From positions 1,107,001-1,171,000 of the forward strand of contig CP073344.1 of NCBI GenBank assembly GCA_024397875.1: 64,000 nt of DNA, in the 5' to 3' direction. Below, one piece after another: positions 1-9,335 of the stretch. The notes under the pieces are model-generated. The model made no database searches. It was not told the DNA's origin and saw only the letters and a list, made by a program, of their open reading frames with translations. Origin of the DNA: Amphritea atlantica (GTDB taxonomy: Bacteria > Pseudomonadota > Gammaproteobacteria > Pseudomonadales > Balneatricaceae). Within the stretch, counting starts at the first letter, position 1; each line of letters begins with the position of its first letter. The position numbers were made by a program, and so were the translations under genes.

Positions 1-383
1 CCAAAATTGACCAGCCGGTAGTAAACCCGATAGAACTCACTCTGCTTAAAGCCATCCGGGGCGACATCGGCAAGGCTGTAAACCCCTTCGGCAGAACCAT
101 CGGTCGCCAGTCGGTAGAAAGGATCCAGCAGATAAGCGCTCTCCAGATACTGATCGATATGGATACGCGGGTCTTCACCTTTACGGCGTTTACGTGACGG
201 GCAGTAGGGCTGCCTGCCCTCTGGATAGACAATCAGAGTGCTGCCATCCGCATCAACAACCCTTCGCAGGGTGTCCATCAGATTATCAACGGCTTCGTCA
301 TTCACCCCGTGGGTGATAATCCCTGCAATGGCATCATGCCAAAGCATAAGGGGCTGTTTAGCGACACGGTGAAACTTCGACAA
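1..383 (-). CDS. LuxR-family transcriptional regulator, N-terminal part (cut by window edge)
   Basis: The reverse strand is open from about 383 to the left edge. The product contains a stretch (YLLDPFYRLA...YSLADVAPDGFKQSEFYRVYY) that parallels the complete LuxR-type protein at 23915-24736 (YILDPLFNAI...RLIDIAPDSFETTKYYQSCY), so this is the ligand/sensor half of a paralogue; the DNA-binding half lies outside the window. I chose TTG at 383 because AAGG lies 9-12 bases upstream; an ATG at 347 has no ribosome site. Divergent from hyuB, so it may regulate the hydantoinase genes (inference). Confidence 0.7.
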   Translation of the reverse strand, partial: MSKFHRVAKQPLMLWHDAIAGIITHGVNDEAVDNLMDTLRRVVDADGSTLIVYPEGRQPYCPSRKRRKGEDPRIHIDQYLESAYLLDPFYRLATDGSAEGVYSLADVAPDGFKQSEFYRVYYRLVNF

Positions 384-394
384 ATCAGAAAACC

Positions 395-425
395 TTAATT
401 AGCGATGTTTTAAGTTGCTAATTAA
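395..425. promoter_or_regulatory. 9-bp inverted repeat upstream of the LuxR-type gene
   Basis: TTAATTAGC at 395-403 is matched perfectly by GCTAATTAA at 417-425 with a 13-base spacer, so arm centres are 22 bases (two helical turns) apart. It sits 12 bases upstream of the proposed TTG start of the LuxR-type gene and in the hyuB divergent region. It is too AT-rich and lacks a T-run for a terminator; an operator is the simplest reading. Confidence 0.5.
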
Positions 426-724
426 AGCCTGCTTTTCGTGTGGAGACAATAGCCGCTCTGCCAGAGATGAAAATTAGCGTTACTTTTTGGATAACAAGAC
501 CTTATCTGGTGTGTGTTCAGGCCACCTGTAAAGGCATGGCTGAATCTGCCAATTCGTGTGTGCTGGAATTTAGCCTCGCAGTGCACCCAGAGACAAAGAA
601 TAAGTCACCGCCTATCAATAAATAGAACCCGCTCGCTCATAGACTGTGTGTTAACCCGTTTGACCCTGATCGCTGAGGCGGACAGGGCAAACCCGATTCA
701 TACAAAAACAATAAGGGGTACAAC
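426..724. other. Non-coding upstream region of hyuB
   Basis: No convincing gene is seen. Short open frames here lack ribosome sites and recognisable protein composition. The 3' end carries AAGGGG about 8 bases before the hyuB ATG. The region must hold the hyuB promoter, but no clear -35/-10 pair stands out. Confidence 0.5.
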
Positions 725-2464
725 ATGTCTACCAGTGTCGATCCAATCACACTTGCCGTTGTCCGTGGTGCGCTTGAAACAGCGCAGCGTGAGATGACGC
801 TGACATTAGAGAAAACCGGTCGTTCCAGTGTCTTTAATCTGGCCCATGATTACAGTAACGCGCTGTTTGACCATTTTCCGGAGATGATTCTGCAGGGACA
901 GGATATCCCGATCCACCTGGGGTCACTGATTCCTGCGATGAAAGAGGTAGCCAGCTTCTTTGGTGATGATATCCACGAAGGCGATGTTATCTATCATAAC
1001 GATCCCGCCTATAAAGGCAGTCATATATTGGACTGCTGTATGTACAAGCCCGTTTTTTACAAGGGTGAGCTGGTTTTCTGGACCGTATGTAAAGGTCATC
1101 TGACCGATATCGGCGGGCCGGTTCCTGCAGGTTATAACCCGGATGCGACTGAGATCTACGCTGAGGGGTTGCGGATTCCACCGGTGAAACTCTGGGAGAA
1201 GGGTAAGCGCCGGGAAGATGTGGTTAATCTGCTGCTGACCAATATGCGTGCCCGTCGCGATCAGGAGGGTGATCTGAATGCCCAGTACGGTGCTTGTCGT
1301 GTCGGTGAGCGTAATCTGATCGCTCTGCTGGATAAGTACGGCGTTAAACAGATTCAGGCCTGCATTGCTGAGCTGAAGAATATGGCTGACCGGCAGATGC
1401 GTTCCCTGATAGAGGCGGTACCGGACGGCGAATACTTCGGTTCAGCCGTGCTGGAAGATTCCGGTCATGGCTTTGGCGAGATGGAGATCACCTCTAAAGT
1501 AACAATCAGGGGCGATAAACTGCACATTGAAGTGCAGAGTCCGCCGCAGATTCCCTATTTTATCAACTCCTATGAAGGCAACTCTATGTCCGGGGTTTAC
1601 CTCGGGCTGATGATGTTTGCCCAGCTGCCTCCGCCGTATAACGAAGGTTTATACCGCTGCGTTTCGGTGGATCTGGGTAAGAAAGGCACCCTCTGTAATG
1701 CTCAGGAACCCGCGCCTCATGTGAACTGTACCACCACGCCGATGGAAACCCTGACCGATGCGGTACGTAAAGCACTGGAACAGGCGGCTCCGGAACGGGT
1801 GGCTGCGTCCTGGGGGCACGCCAGCGGTATCAACATTGCGGGTATCGACCCGCGCACCGGTGAGCAGTACGTCACCATGGTGCTGGCATCGATTATCTCC
1901 GGTGCCGGTGCAACCCAGGTGATGGATGGCTGGCACGCCTGTGGCCCGCTGTGCTGTTTCGGTGCGCTCAGTTCCGGTGATATTGAGCTGCTGGAGTACT
2001 CCTATCCGATCATTATTCGCCGCTATGGCCTGATTCAGGACAGCGGTGGTGCAGGGATGTATCGCGGTGGCTCGGGTACCGTCTGGGAAGTTGAGCCGAT
2101 CGATCATGATATGACCGTGGTTGCTTTTGGTGAAGGCCGTCAGATCCCCACCATGGGGGCTGCCGGTGCAGAGAATCAGCTGATCGAGCCTAAGTTGGGC
2201 AAGCTGGTGGTGAAAGGTGAGCAGGAGCAGGTTTATAAGGCCAATACCATCCTGACAGTTAAACCGGGTGAGCGGGTGGCAAACTTTAACCCCGGAGGCG
2301 GTGGCTTTGGTAATCCGAAGAGCCGCTCTCCTGAAGCGGTGCTGAGTGATTATCAGAATGGTCTGATCTCTCTGGATGCTGCAGCACAAGAATATGGCGT
2401 CGTGATTGATCCAGCTTTGATGAGCATCGATCAGCAGGCCACTGCCGCGCTGCGTCAGCAGTAA
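725..2464 (+). CDS. hyuB: Hydantoinase B / N-methylhydantoinase-oxoprolinase family protein
   Basis: The 579-residue product matches the hydantoinase B family (usual length 520-600) from end to end: N-terminal DPITLAVVRGALETAQREM, HNDPAYKGSHILDCCMYKPVF with the family's HNDPY-type motif, central VNCTTTPMETLTDAVRKALEQA, and a glycine-rich C-terminus (GGAGMYRGGSG, NPGGGGFGNP). Family members act with a HyuA subunit in ATP-dependent opening of five-membered cyclic amides such as hydantoins or 5-oxoproline. AAGGGG precedes the ATG. hyuA follows after 32 bases, so the two are an operon. The exact substrate is not readable from sequence. Confidence 0.9.
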   Translation: MSTSVDPITLAVVRGALETAQREMTLTLEKTGRSSVFNLAHDYSNALFDHFPEMILQGQDIPIHLGSLIPAMKEVASFFGDDIHEGDVIYHNDPAYKGSHILDCCMYKPVFYKGELVFWTVCKGHLTDIGGPVPAGYNPDATEIYAEGLRIPPVKLWEKGKRREDVVNLLLTNMRARRDQEGDLNAQYGACRVGERNLIALLDKYGVKQIQACIAELKNMADRQMRSLIEAVPDGEYFGSAVLEDSGHGFGEMEITSKVTIRGDKLHIEVQSPPQIPYFINSYEGNSMSGVYLGLMMFAQLPPPYNEGLYRCVSVDLGKKGTLCNAQEPAPHVNCTTTPMETLTDAVRKALEQAAPERVAASWGHASGINIAGIDPRTGEQYVTMVLASIISGAGATQVMDGWHACGPLCCFGALSSGDIELLEYSYPIIIRRYGLIQDSGGAGMYRGGSGTVWEVEPIDHDMTVVAFGEGRQIPTMGAAGAENQLIEPKLGKLVVKGEQEQVYKANTILTVKPGERVANFNPGGGGFGNPKSRSPEAVLSDYQNGLISLDAAAQEYGVVIDPALMSIDQQATAALRQQ

Positions 2465-2496
2465 ACCGATAACAATAACAATTAAGGAACGGAATT

Positions 2497-4575
2497 ATGC
2501 GTAATAAATACCGTCTGGGTATCGATGCCGGTGGTACCTTCACAGATTTTGTACTGGCTGAAAATAACGGTGAACTGCGGGTTTTCAAAAGCCCCTCGAC
2601 ACCTCAGGATGGCACAATCGCCATTAAAGCGGGCCTGACACAGATATCCGAAGCGGTGGGCCGCTCAATCGAAGAGATCGTGCAGGACTGTGACCTCTGT
2701 ATCAATGGCACGACGGTTGCCCTCAACGCTCTGATCGAGAAGAAAGGGGTAAAAGTGGGACTGCTGTGTACCGCTGGCCATGAGGACAGCCTGGAGATCC
2801 GCCTGGGACATAAAGAGGAGGGCTATCGTTACGAAGCTGACTTCCCACCGGCGCATATGATCGTGCCACGCCATCTGCGCCGGCCAATCAATGAGCGGGT
2901 TATCGGTAGCGGTGACGTGGATCAACCAATGTCCGAGCAGGAAGTGCGTGATGCTGTCAGTTACTTCAAGGCTCAGGGTGTGGAAAGTGTGGCGATCTCG
3001 TTTGTCTGGGCGGTGCGTAACTCTGCCCATGAAAAACGCGCTAAGGAGATTGTGCAGGAGATGATGCCCGGTGTGTTTGTCTGTACCGGCAGTGAGGTTT
3101 ATCCGCAGGTGCGTGAGTATACCCGGACGTCAACGACGGTGGTGAATGCCTACCTGAGCCCGGTGATGCGCCGCTATGTGCAGAAGATAGACGATTATTT
3201 TAAGACGCTGGGGGCAAAATACCCGGTACGCTATTTCCAGTCCAATGGCGGACTGGCGATTGGCGAAGCGATGCAGGGGCGGGCGGTCAACGCGATTAAC
3301 TCGGGTCCGGCATCCGCGCCCCAGGCGGGCTTGTTTGTCGGTCAGCCGTTCGGTATCGACAATGTTATTACTGTGGATATGGGGGGCACGTCGTTCGATA
3401 TCACCCTGACTAAAGATGGCCAGACCAACCTGAACAAGAATATCGATTTCCTGCGCTATCGTATCGGCGTACCGATGATTCAGGTGGAAACCCTGGGTGC
3501 CGGTGGCGGTTCACTCTGCCAGGTGGATCAGTACGGTATGTTGCAGGTCGGCCCTGAAAGTGCCGGTGCTACTCCCGGTCCTGTCTGCTATGGCAAGGGC
3601 GGTACTATTCCGGCCGTGACGGATGCGAATCTAGTGCTGGGTTACCTGAATCCCGATGCGGTGCTGGGCGGCACTATCAATCTCGACCGGGAGGCGGCTA
3701 TTGCCGCAGTTAAAAAGCATGTCGCCGATCCGCTGGGGATCAGTGTTGAGAAAGCCGCCTACGGAATCAGCACGATCGTCAACCTGAATATGGTCAACGG
3801 TATTCGCCGGGTGTCTATCGAACGGGGCTATGATCCACGCGATTTTGCTTTGCTCTGTGCCGGTGGTGCGGCGGGGATGCATATCACGGCACTGGCGGAA
3901 GAGATCGGTAGTACCACGGTGCTCGTGCCGAAAGTATCCTCGGTGTTCTGTGCCTTCGGTCAGATCATTTCCGATGTCCGCTATAACTATCTGGCGTCAG
4001 AACCGATGCGGCTGGATGATGATGCCAATCTGGATGCGCTGAATGCCAAGTTTGAAGACCTGGAACAGCAGGGGCGTGAACACCTGATGTCTGATGGTTT
4101 TAATGCAGATGATATTAGCTATACCCGCAGCGTAGAGATGCGTTATGTCGGTCAGATCCACGAGTGTAATGTGGAGATCTATCCGGGAAAAATCTGCCGC
4201 GAGAAGATGTCCGCTATTCTGGATGACTTCCACAAGCGCCATGAAGAGCTGTACACCTACTCAGAACCGCACAATCCGGTAGAGCTGGTAAACATTGAAT
4301 CGACGATGGTCGGTAACGTTGCCAAGCCTGACTTCCAGACCCTGGAGGCCCGTGGTGGCAAGGCTGAAGACGCACTGATCGGGTACCGTCCGGCACTGTT
4401 TGATGCCGAGGGGCACTGGACCGATACCGCCGTTTATTCCGGCCCTAAACTGGATGTCGGTATTGAGATCAAAGGTCCTGCCGTGGTGGAGGAGCCCACT
4501 ACCAACATCGTTGTACGTCCCGGCTGGCAACTGGTGCTTGAACCGAATCAGTGCTATCGCCTGACCCGCTGCTGA
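2497..4575 (+). CDS. hyuA: Hydantoinase A / N-methylhydantoinase-oxoprolinase family protein
   Basis: 692 residues, normal for HyuA. The N-terminus has the actin-fold phosphate-binding motif GIDAGGTFTDF and INGTTVALNALIEKKG; the central ATPase domain has VDMGGTSFDI and GAGGGSLCQVD; the C-terminal part has the CAGGAAGMH motif. These are the signatures of the ATP-dependent hydantoinase/oxoprolinase catalytic partner of HyuB. AAGGAACGG precedes the ATG. Transcribed with hyuB and followed by a terminator-like hairpin at 4667-4703. Together with the nearby NCS1 permease (6427) it suggests utilisation of a hydantoin- or allantoin-like compound; that is inference from context. Confidence 0.9.
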   Translation: MRNKYRLGIDAGGTFTDFVLAENNGELRVFKSPSTPQDGTIAIKAGLTQISEAVGRSIEEIVQDCDLCINGTTVALNALIEKKGVKVGLLCTAGHEDSLEIRLGHKEEGYRYEADFPPAHMIVPRHLRRPINERVIGSGDVDQPMSEQEVRDAVSYFKAQGVESVAISFVWAVRNSAHEKRAKEIVQEMMPGVFVCTGSEVYPQVREYTRTSTTVVNAYLSPVMRRYVQKIDDYFKTLGAKYPVRYFQSNGGLAIGEAMQGRAVNAINSGPASAPQAGLFVGQPFGIDNVITVDMGGTSFDITLTKDGQTNLNKNIDFLRYRIGVPMIQVETLGAGGGSLCQVDQYGMLQVGPESAGATPGPVCYGKGGTIPAVTDANLVLGYLNPDAVLGGTINLDREAAIAAVKKHVADPLGISVEKAAYGISTIVNLNMVNGIRRVSIERGYDPRDFALLCAGGAAGMHITALAEEIGSTTVLVPKVSSVFCAFGQIISDVRYNYLASEPMRLDDDANLDALNAKFEDLEQQGREHLMSDGFNADDISYTRSVEMRYVGQIHECNVEIYPGKICREKMSAILDDFHKRHEELYTYSEPHNPVELVNIESTMVGNVAKPDFQTLEARGGKAEDALIGYRPALFDAEGHWTDTAVYSGPKLDVGIEIKGPAVVEEPTTNIVVRPGWQLVLEPNQCYRLTRC

Positions 4576-4666
4576 GGCAGATTCTGTCGCCTTATCGTTG
4601 TATTTACAGGCAGCGGTGAGGCGATCGCTTAATGGTTAAGTTTCACTATCCTGATGGCAGGATATT

Positions 4667-4703
4667 CAGTCAGGTAGGTTCCGGCGTATCTGACTGCTTT
4701 TTT
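4667..4703 (+). terminator. Terminator-like hairpin after hyuA
   Basis: CAGTCAG (4667-4673) pairs with CTGACTG (4690-4696) across a 16-base loop and is followed by C and six T. It lies about 90 bases past the hyuA stop and before the AraC gene. Confidence 0.55.
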
Positions 4704-4811
4704 AGTCTGATAAGGAGATTGGTAGACGATCAGCGTATTTGCCCTTAATAAAAACAGGGGTACAATTAACAGACATATGGACTCAATAACAATAAAGAGA
4801 GGCGTTCATAT

Positions 4812-5753
4812 ATGCACAACCGATACAGCACTCACCTGCTGCCCCAGCGGGAGCGGCAGGGTTACTGGAGAGAGGTCATTGAAAATGCCTACTTTCCATT
4901 AGAACTGGATTTTCGCAATCCAAATGAATTTCATGGTCATCTGAGTCAGTGGCAGATGGGCCGGGTGGGTATTTCGCGGCTGGAAAGTTCTGCGACCTGC
5001 TTCAAGCGGGTGAAGCAGCAGATCGATGAATCTGAACCCTACTTTCTGATCACTATTCCTGCCCAGGATCAGGTGCGTTTTTCACAGGCCGATCACACCA
5101 TCGTCTGTAATCCCGGTGCGTTTATTCTTGAACGCAGTGATCTCCCGTATGAGTTTAGCTATAGCAAAGATAACGCCCTGTGGGTGGTCCGGGTGCCGGT
5201 CTCCCTGCTTCAGACCCGTATTCGTCAGCCTGAACGGTTTCTCTATATGGAGTTTGATAAAAGCAAAGGGATGGGTAATGTGTTCTTCAGCTTCCTGAGA
5301 ACCATAGTGCAGCAGTCCTCCTATACCGATGACGCTGCCCACGGTATCCTCAGCGGTCAGTTGATTGATCTGTTAGCCCACAGCATGGAAAACGACGACC
5401 GGGTGCTGATGAGTAATGAGGCGAATCTGCGTAACGTCCATCTGTGTAACATTGAAGCCTTTGTGCGGGAGAATATTCAGCGCTCAGAACTCTCCCCGGA
5501 TATGATCGCCGTGGCCTGCAGCATCTCCACCCGTTACCTGCATAAACTGTTTAAAGACTCAGACCAGACCGTCAGTCAATGGATAAAAGAACTGCGCCTG
5601 CAATCGGCTCTTAACGATATCCGCGCCGGCAACCGGCATACAACACTGGCAGAGATTGCTTACCGCTGGGGGTTCAATGACCAGGCGCATTTCTGTCGAC
5701 TGTTTAAATCCCGGTTTGGCCGTACACCCAGAGAGATGCGGGAGGCAAAATAG
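4812..5753 (+). CDS. AraC-family transcriptional regulator
   Basis: 313 residues. The N-terminal two thirds resemble the AraC_binding_2 sensor domain (DFRNPNEFHGHLSQWQMGRV, LERSDLPYEFSYSK). The C-terminal about 100 residues form the double helix-turn-helix: first helix pair around LSPDMIAVACSISTRYLHKLF, second around TLAEIAYRWGFNDQAHFCRLFKSRFGRTPREMR, the classical AraC C-terminal signature. AGAGAGG lies about 10 bases before the ATG. Set between the hyu genes and the NCS1 permease and porin genes on the same strand, it is the likeliest regulator of both groups, but the effector is unknown. Confidence 0.9.
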   Translation: MHNRYSTHLLPQRERQGYWREVIENAYFPLELDFRNPNEFHGHLSQWQMGRVGISRLESSATCFKRVKQQIDESEPYFLITIPAQDQVRFSQADHTIVCNPGAFILERSDLPYEFSYSKDNALWVVRVPVSLLQTRIRQPERFLYMEFDKSKGMGNVFFSFLRTIVQQSSYTDDAAHGILSGQLIDLLAHSMENDDRVLMSNEANLRNVHLCNIEAFVRENIQRSELSPDMIAVACSISTRYLHKLFKDSDQTVSQWIKELRLQSALNDIRAGNRHTTLAEIAYRWGFNDQAHFCRLFKSRFGRTPREMREAK

Positions 5754-5868
5754 CCCCCGTCTGGGATACCGCTCCAACAATACACAGCCGCATACCGGCC
5801 AGCTTTGCACCGCGTGTTGCATTGCTTTTAGTCAGTAGCCCTCCATCCAGCTTAGTGCTCTAGTCAAC

Positions 5869-6198
5869 TTAGTCCTCAAGCCAGCTCAGCGCTGCCATTA
5901 CCGCTGGCAGTCCTATGGTGCTGGTTAGCAGAATCAGCGTATGTTGTATCTCCTCTGTACTCGCTCCGGCTTGCCGGGCTCGTCTTACATGACTGTGTAA
6001 TGCCCCTTCGGAACGGATGCTGGCGGCGGCAGCAAGCTGGATCAACTGAGCGGTCTTATCATCGATAGGTCCGGCATCCCTGACGGCTTTGCCCAGCTGC
6101 TCTACCGCCGTAGCGTAGTCAGGGTAGTGTCCCATGATCCGGGTAAACGTTTTCGGTAGCGGAGCTTCCGGTGGATGTAATATTGATTTGCTGGACAT
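5869..6198 (-). CDS. Carboxymuconolactone-decarboxylase / AhpD-like small protein
   Basis: 109 residues. The core (AVRDAGPIDDKTAQLIQLAAAASIRSEGALHSHVRRARQAGASTEEIQH) matches the CMD fold common to small AhpD-like proteins. The start is set at ATG 6198 because AGGAGG lies 8 bases upstream; a further in-frame ATG upstream has no such site. The redox CxxC of AhpD is replaced by SEGA while the following His (SHV) is kept, so alkylhydroperoxidase-type thiol chemistry is unlikely. It lies convergent to the AraC gene; the role in the local pathway is unknown. Confidence 0.8.
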   Translation of the reverse strand: MSSKSILHPPEAPLPKTFTRIMGHYPDYATAVEQLGKAVRDAGPIDDKTAQLIQLAAAASIRSEGALHSHVRRARQAGASTEEIQHTLILLTSTIGLPAVMAALSWLED

Positions 6199-6426
6199 CA
6201 GAAGTACCTCCTGAAACAAACGAGGGTATTATCAGATTAGCAGCATTTGCCGGGATAGCCGTGCTTTTCAAACTATCCTGAAGCGATCCGTGGGGCAGAC
6301 CGGAAAGAACGGTATTCACTGACCTACAAAAACTGATACACCTATCGTCAATAATCTGTGCGGTAGTTCTCTTATTCTGAATCAATCCCTATTCAGGGAA
6401 ATTATTAATAATAAGAGAGAGTTGTT

Positions 6427-7785
6427 ATGGCTGGTAATATAAAAACAAATAGTGGTTCGGCCACTCTGTCGGTGCCCCATGAGGAGCGCATGAACCGGGG
6501 CTCACTGAGTATGGCCTGGTGGGCAATCTGCAGTGCGATGTTCTGGTTGGTGGTGTCCGCGACCCTGGCGATGAACTTCGGCACCATAAATACGCTGATT
6601 GGTCTTGCATTGTCGGTAGTGACATACGGATTGATCAATGCGGTGATAACCCGTTATGCGATCCGCACCGGTCTTTCTGTGGCGCTGTTTTCCCGGGTAC
6701 TGTTCGGCAAAGTCGGCGCGACGCTGGCAACCCTGATCTTCTTCGCGACAGCGATCTATTACTCGGTGTTTGAAGGGTCTGTGATCGCGGTGGCGATTCA
6801 GGCGTACTTTCCCTCACTGAGCATCGAACTGGCTTATCTGCTGGTGGTGTTGTACAGCGTGCCTCTGGTGTTTGGCAGTGTCCAGAACTGGCTGGATAAA
6901 TTTAACGGTATTCTGCTGCCGTTCTATATTCTCGGCCTGATTGCGGCGGTAGCGGTTACCATTAATGAATACGGCTACAGCAATGCCTGGCTCAATCTGG
7001 GACCGGAAAGCGGTAATCCTGAGAATGGCTGGTGGAACTGTTTTACCTACTTTATGGGCGTCTGGATTCTGATGATGTACACCTGGGATTATGCCCGCTT
7101 TGGTAAGGAGGATGATTCCCGCTTTCATGCCAATATCAACTTCGGCATGCCGTTCTATCTTTTCACGTTTATGATCAACGGCGTGGTGGGGATCTTTCTG
7201 GCTGCGACGATTCCAACCGAGGGTGGTTTGTCTGAAGTCTCGGTGGTGCTGGCGATTCTGAAACTGATGGGTATCTGGGGCTTGCTGTTTGTCTGGGTCA
7301 GTCAGACCCGTATCAACACGGCTAACTTCTATCTGGCAGCGGAAAACATGCAGGCGTTCTTCGAGCGTTTTGGCTTAAGTTCAGTGCCGCGCTTTTTCTG
7401 GGCGATTGCCGTTGGGGCTGTGGTTTACACACTGATGTTGCTGAATGTTTTCAGCTTTATTCTTCAGGCCCTGGCCTATCAGGGAATCTTCGTGGTGGCC
7501 TGGGTGGCGATTGCCCTGGCGCATATCTTCTCGCCTAAGTATGACGAGCTGTTTGGCGGGCATATTGAGTGTTGTCCCCAGCGGGTCACTTCGTTCAATC
7601 CCTGCGGTCTGATCGCCTGGTTCTCCGGCGCGGGTTTAGGCATCATTATCCTGAATTATGCCAATGCGTCCCTGGCTTTGTTCTCCGCCCCGATCACTTT
7701 TCTGGTTTCATTCTGCGTCTATCTGATGCTGCTCAATAGTGCGAAACATCACTGGTTTGTCAGGGATGAATCGCTGACTAACTAG
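6427..7785 (+). CDS. NCS1-family nucleobase/hydantoin permease (CodB-like)
   Basis: 452 residues, about 12 hydrophobic segments. The N-terminus RGSLSMAWWAICSAMFWLVVSATLA and the segments TWDYARFGKEDDSRFHANINFG and WGLLFVWVSQTRINTANFYLAAENMQ are typical of cytosine/purine permease (NCS1, CodB branch) proteins, which import cytosine, purines, allantoin or hydantoins by cation symport across the inner membrane. An AGAGAGAG run lies about 7 bases before the ATG. Followed by a porin gene on the same strand. With hyuAB upstream, hydantoin-, allantoin- or dihydropyrimidine-like cargo is plausible, not shown. Confidence 0.88.
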   Translation: MAGNIKTNSGSATLSVPHEERMNRGSLSMAWWAICSAMFWLVVSATLAMNFGTINTLIGLALSVVTYGLINAVITRYAIRTGLSVALFSRVLFGKVGATLATLIFFATAIYYSVFEGSVIAVAIQAYFPSLSIELAYLLVVLYSVPLVFGSVQNWLDKFNGILLPFYILGLIAAVAVTINEYGYSNAWLNLGPESGNPENGWWNCFTYFMGVWILMMYTWDYARFGKEDDSRFHANINFGMPFYLFTFMINGVVGIFLAATIPTEGGLSEVSVVLAILKLMGIWGLLFVWVSQTRINTANFYLAAENMQAFFERFGLSSVPRFFWAIAVGAVVYTLMLLNVFSFILQALAYQGIFVVAWVAIALAHIFSPKYDELFGGHIECCPQRVTSFNPCGLIAWFSGAGLGIIILNYANASLALFSAPITFLVSFCVYLMLLNSAKHHWFVRDESLTN

Positions 7786-7910
7786 TTTCTGTTCCTCTGG
7801 CTGCAGCTTTTGCTGCGGCCGGCTTTCCAAAATTGCACCCTGTTATGCCGCCCCGGCAGGGCAGGTTGCGCCCTTAAAAACTTAAAAATAACAAAATGAA
7901 GGTAACTGAT

Positions 7911-9065
7911 ATGAGAAAACTGATTCCCGCTCTGGCTTTGGCTGCAGCCGCCGGACAGGTTCATGCACTGACTATAGAAGCCGGTGACTGGACGCTGGGT
8001 GTTTCCGGTAATGTGAACAGCCATGCAGTATTTGCTGAGTGTGATGATTCCGGCAATCAGGTGGATGCGAATGCGCTGCTGTGTACCGGTGAAAACGCAT
8101 CGTCGGTTTCGAATGGTTATATTCCCGCTTCTCTTATGTGGACGGTAGCGACGCAGCAACAGGGTTATGATATCTCGGCTAATATCGCCCTGGAGCCGGG
8201 TCTGACCACCAACGCTGCGTTTAATGGGCAGGATGATGATCAGGCGATCCGGGCTTTTCTGCTAGCAAAGAAAGAGGGACTTGGGACGATTAAAGCGGGC
8301 CGGGATTACGGTGTGTATGCACTGGATGTGATTCTGGCGGATATGTCGCTGATCGGTGTGGGGGCTCACGGGCTGGTTAAAAGCCCGCTGAACACCAGCT
8401 TCGGCAGTGTGGGCTATGGTTATATCTTTACCGACCGTATCTCTCAGATCAGTTTCTCTAAGCCTCTGGGCGATAGCGCTGAAGCCACTATCGGTGTGTT
8501 TCAGCCGCTGGACCTGATTACGCTGGGGGCGGGTGTCAGCACCACGGGTGACAGCGGTTCCTCACTGCCGGGAGTGCATGGCAAGCTGCGCTTTAACGGC
8601 GAGAATGGCTTTGTCTCCGCCAGTTTTCTCAGCCAGACCGTCAAGGCGGGCAGTGCCGATTACACCGGTAATGCAGTTGATCTGACCGCCAGCTATACAT
8701 TTAACGATCTGGGCGTAGTCGCGTCCTGTTTTACTGCAGATGGTGTGGGCACAGCAGGTCTGTTTATCGATGCGGCAGATGTGAATGGTGAAGCGCGTCG
8801 CTCAAAAGGCTGCTTTGGTCAGCTGACCTATCAGGCTGATGCCACTAAGTATGGTATCAGTCTGGGGCAGACCCGCCTGGATAAGACCGCTGCTGATCCC
8901 GACACGCTGATGAAAAGCCAGACCAAAGCGACCATCGGTGCTTATCATAACCTGACGGACAACCTGATGATGATCGCCGAGTACTCCCGCTTTAATGCGA
9001 AGAACCATGTGAATGATGAACTGGAAAACAGCAGTGTGAATCTGGGGCTGGCGTTCTTCTTCTAA
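7911..9065 (+). CDS. Gram-negative outer-membrane porin
   Basis: 384 residues from ATG 7911 (GAAGGT 8 bases upstream; an ATG 15 bases earlier has none). Starts with a signal peptide MRKLIPALALAAAAGQVHA, then a mature part with alternating hydrophobic beta-strands (LGVSGNVNSHAVF, YGYIFTDRISQISFSKPLG, ATIGAYHNLTDNLMMIAEYSRF) and ends in Phe (NLGLAFFF), the C-terminal signature for outer-membrane assembly. Probably a 16-stranded general porin-like channel that admits the substrate of the neighbouring NCS1 permease. Ends with a strong terminator. Confidence 0.85.
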   Translation: MRKLIPALALAAAAGQVHALTIEAGDWTLGVSGNVNSHAVFAECDDSGNQVDANALLCTGENASSVSNGYIPASLMWTVATQQQGYDISANIALEPGLTTNAAFNGQDDDQAIRAFLLAKKEGLGTIKAGRDYGVYALDVILADMSLIGVGAHGLVKSPLNTSFGSVGYGYIFTDRISQISFSKPLGDSAEATIGVFQPLDLITLGAGVSTTGDSGSSLPGVHGKLRFNGENGFVSASFLSQTVKAGSADYTGNAVDLTASYTFNDLGVVASCFTADGVGTAGLFIDAADVNGEARRSKGCFGQLTYQADATKYGISLGQTRLDKTAADPDTLMKSQTKATIGAYHNLTDNLMMIAEYSRFNAKNHVNDELENSSVNLGLAFFF

Positions 9066-9095
9066 CCCCGACAAAAAGTATTTCCCCTTACTTTC

Positions 9096-9121
9096 AGGCT
9101 TACTTCGGTAAGCCTTTTTTA
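9096..9121 (+). terminator. Rho-independent terminator of the porin gene
   Basis: AGGCTTAC-TTCG-GTAAGCCT: an 8-bp stem with a stable UUCG tetraloop followed by seven T. The same hairpin recurs at 13201-13225. Confidence 0.9.
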
Positions 9122-9223
9122 TTGCTGTAAGAGGGCCTGTTTTTTACTGCTGACATTCCTCTGACAACGCAGCGCATTAGTCGTGGCTGCTCAAAAAGTC
9201 TGAGGGGTGTTTAACGTGGTAAA

Positions 9224-9315
9224 ACCTAATAAGGTGCACAAGCAAGGACTCAGCAAGCTGCGCCGTTTTGGTTGGCCTAATGAGATACGCAATGAAATCT
9301 AAATTAGCGTTAGGT
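9224..9315 (+). repeat. Possible integron attC site (first of array)
   Basis: ACCTAAT at 9224-9230 is complementary except at one end base to GTTAGGT at 9309-9315, and the latter fits the attC right core consensus GTTRRRY preceded by GC. The pair encloses about 80 bases just before a small gene. Internal pairing is weak, so this is a tentative call supported mainly by the two clearer sites downstream. Confidence 0.35.
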
Positions 9316-9335
9316 TACTTAGTTACTTAGTTACT

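Noticed and set aside
440..797. Short plus-strand frames before hyuB
   Set aside because: No ribosome site, no recognisable composition, one overlaps the hyuB start.
1649..2389. Long minus-strand frame inside hyuB
   Set aside because: Composition is unlike a protein and the plus strand encodes a full HyuB; a shadow frame.
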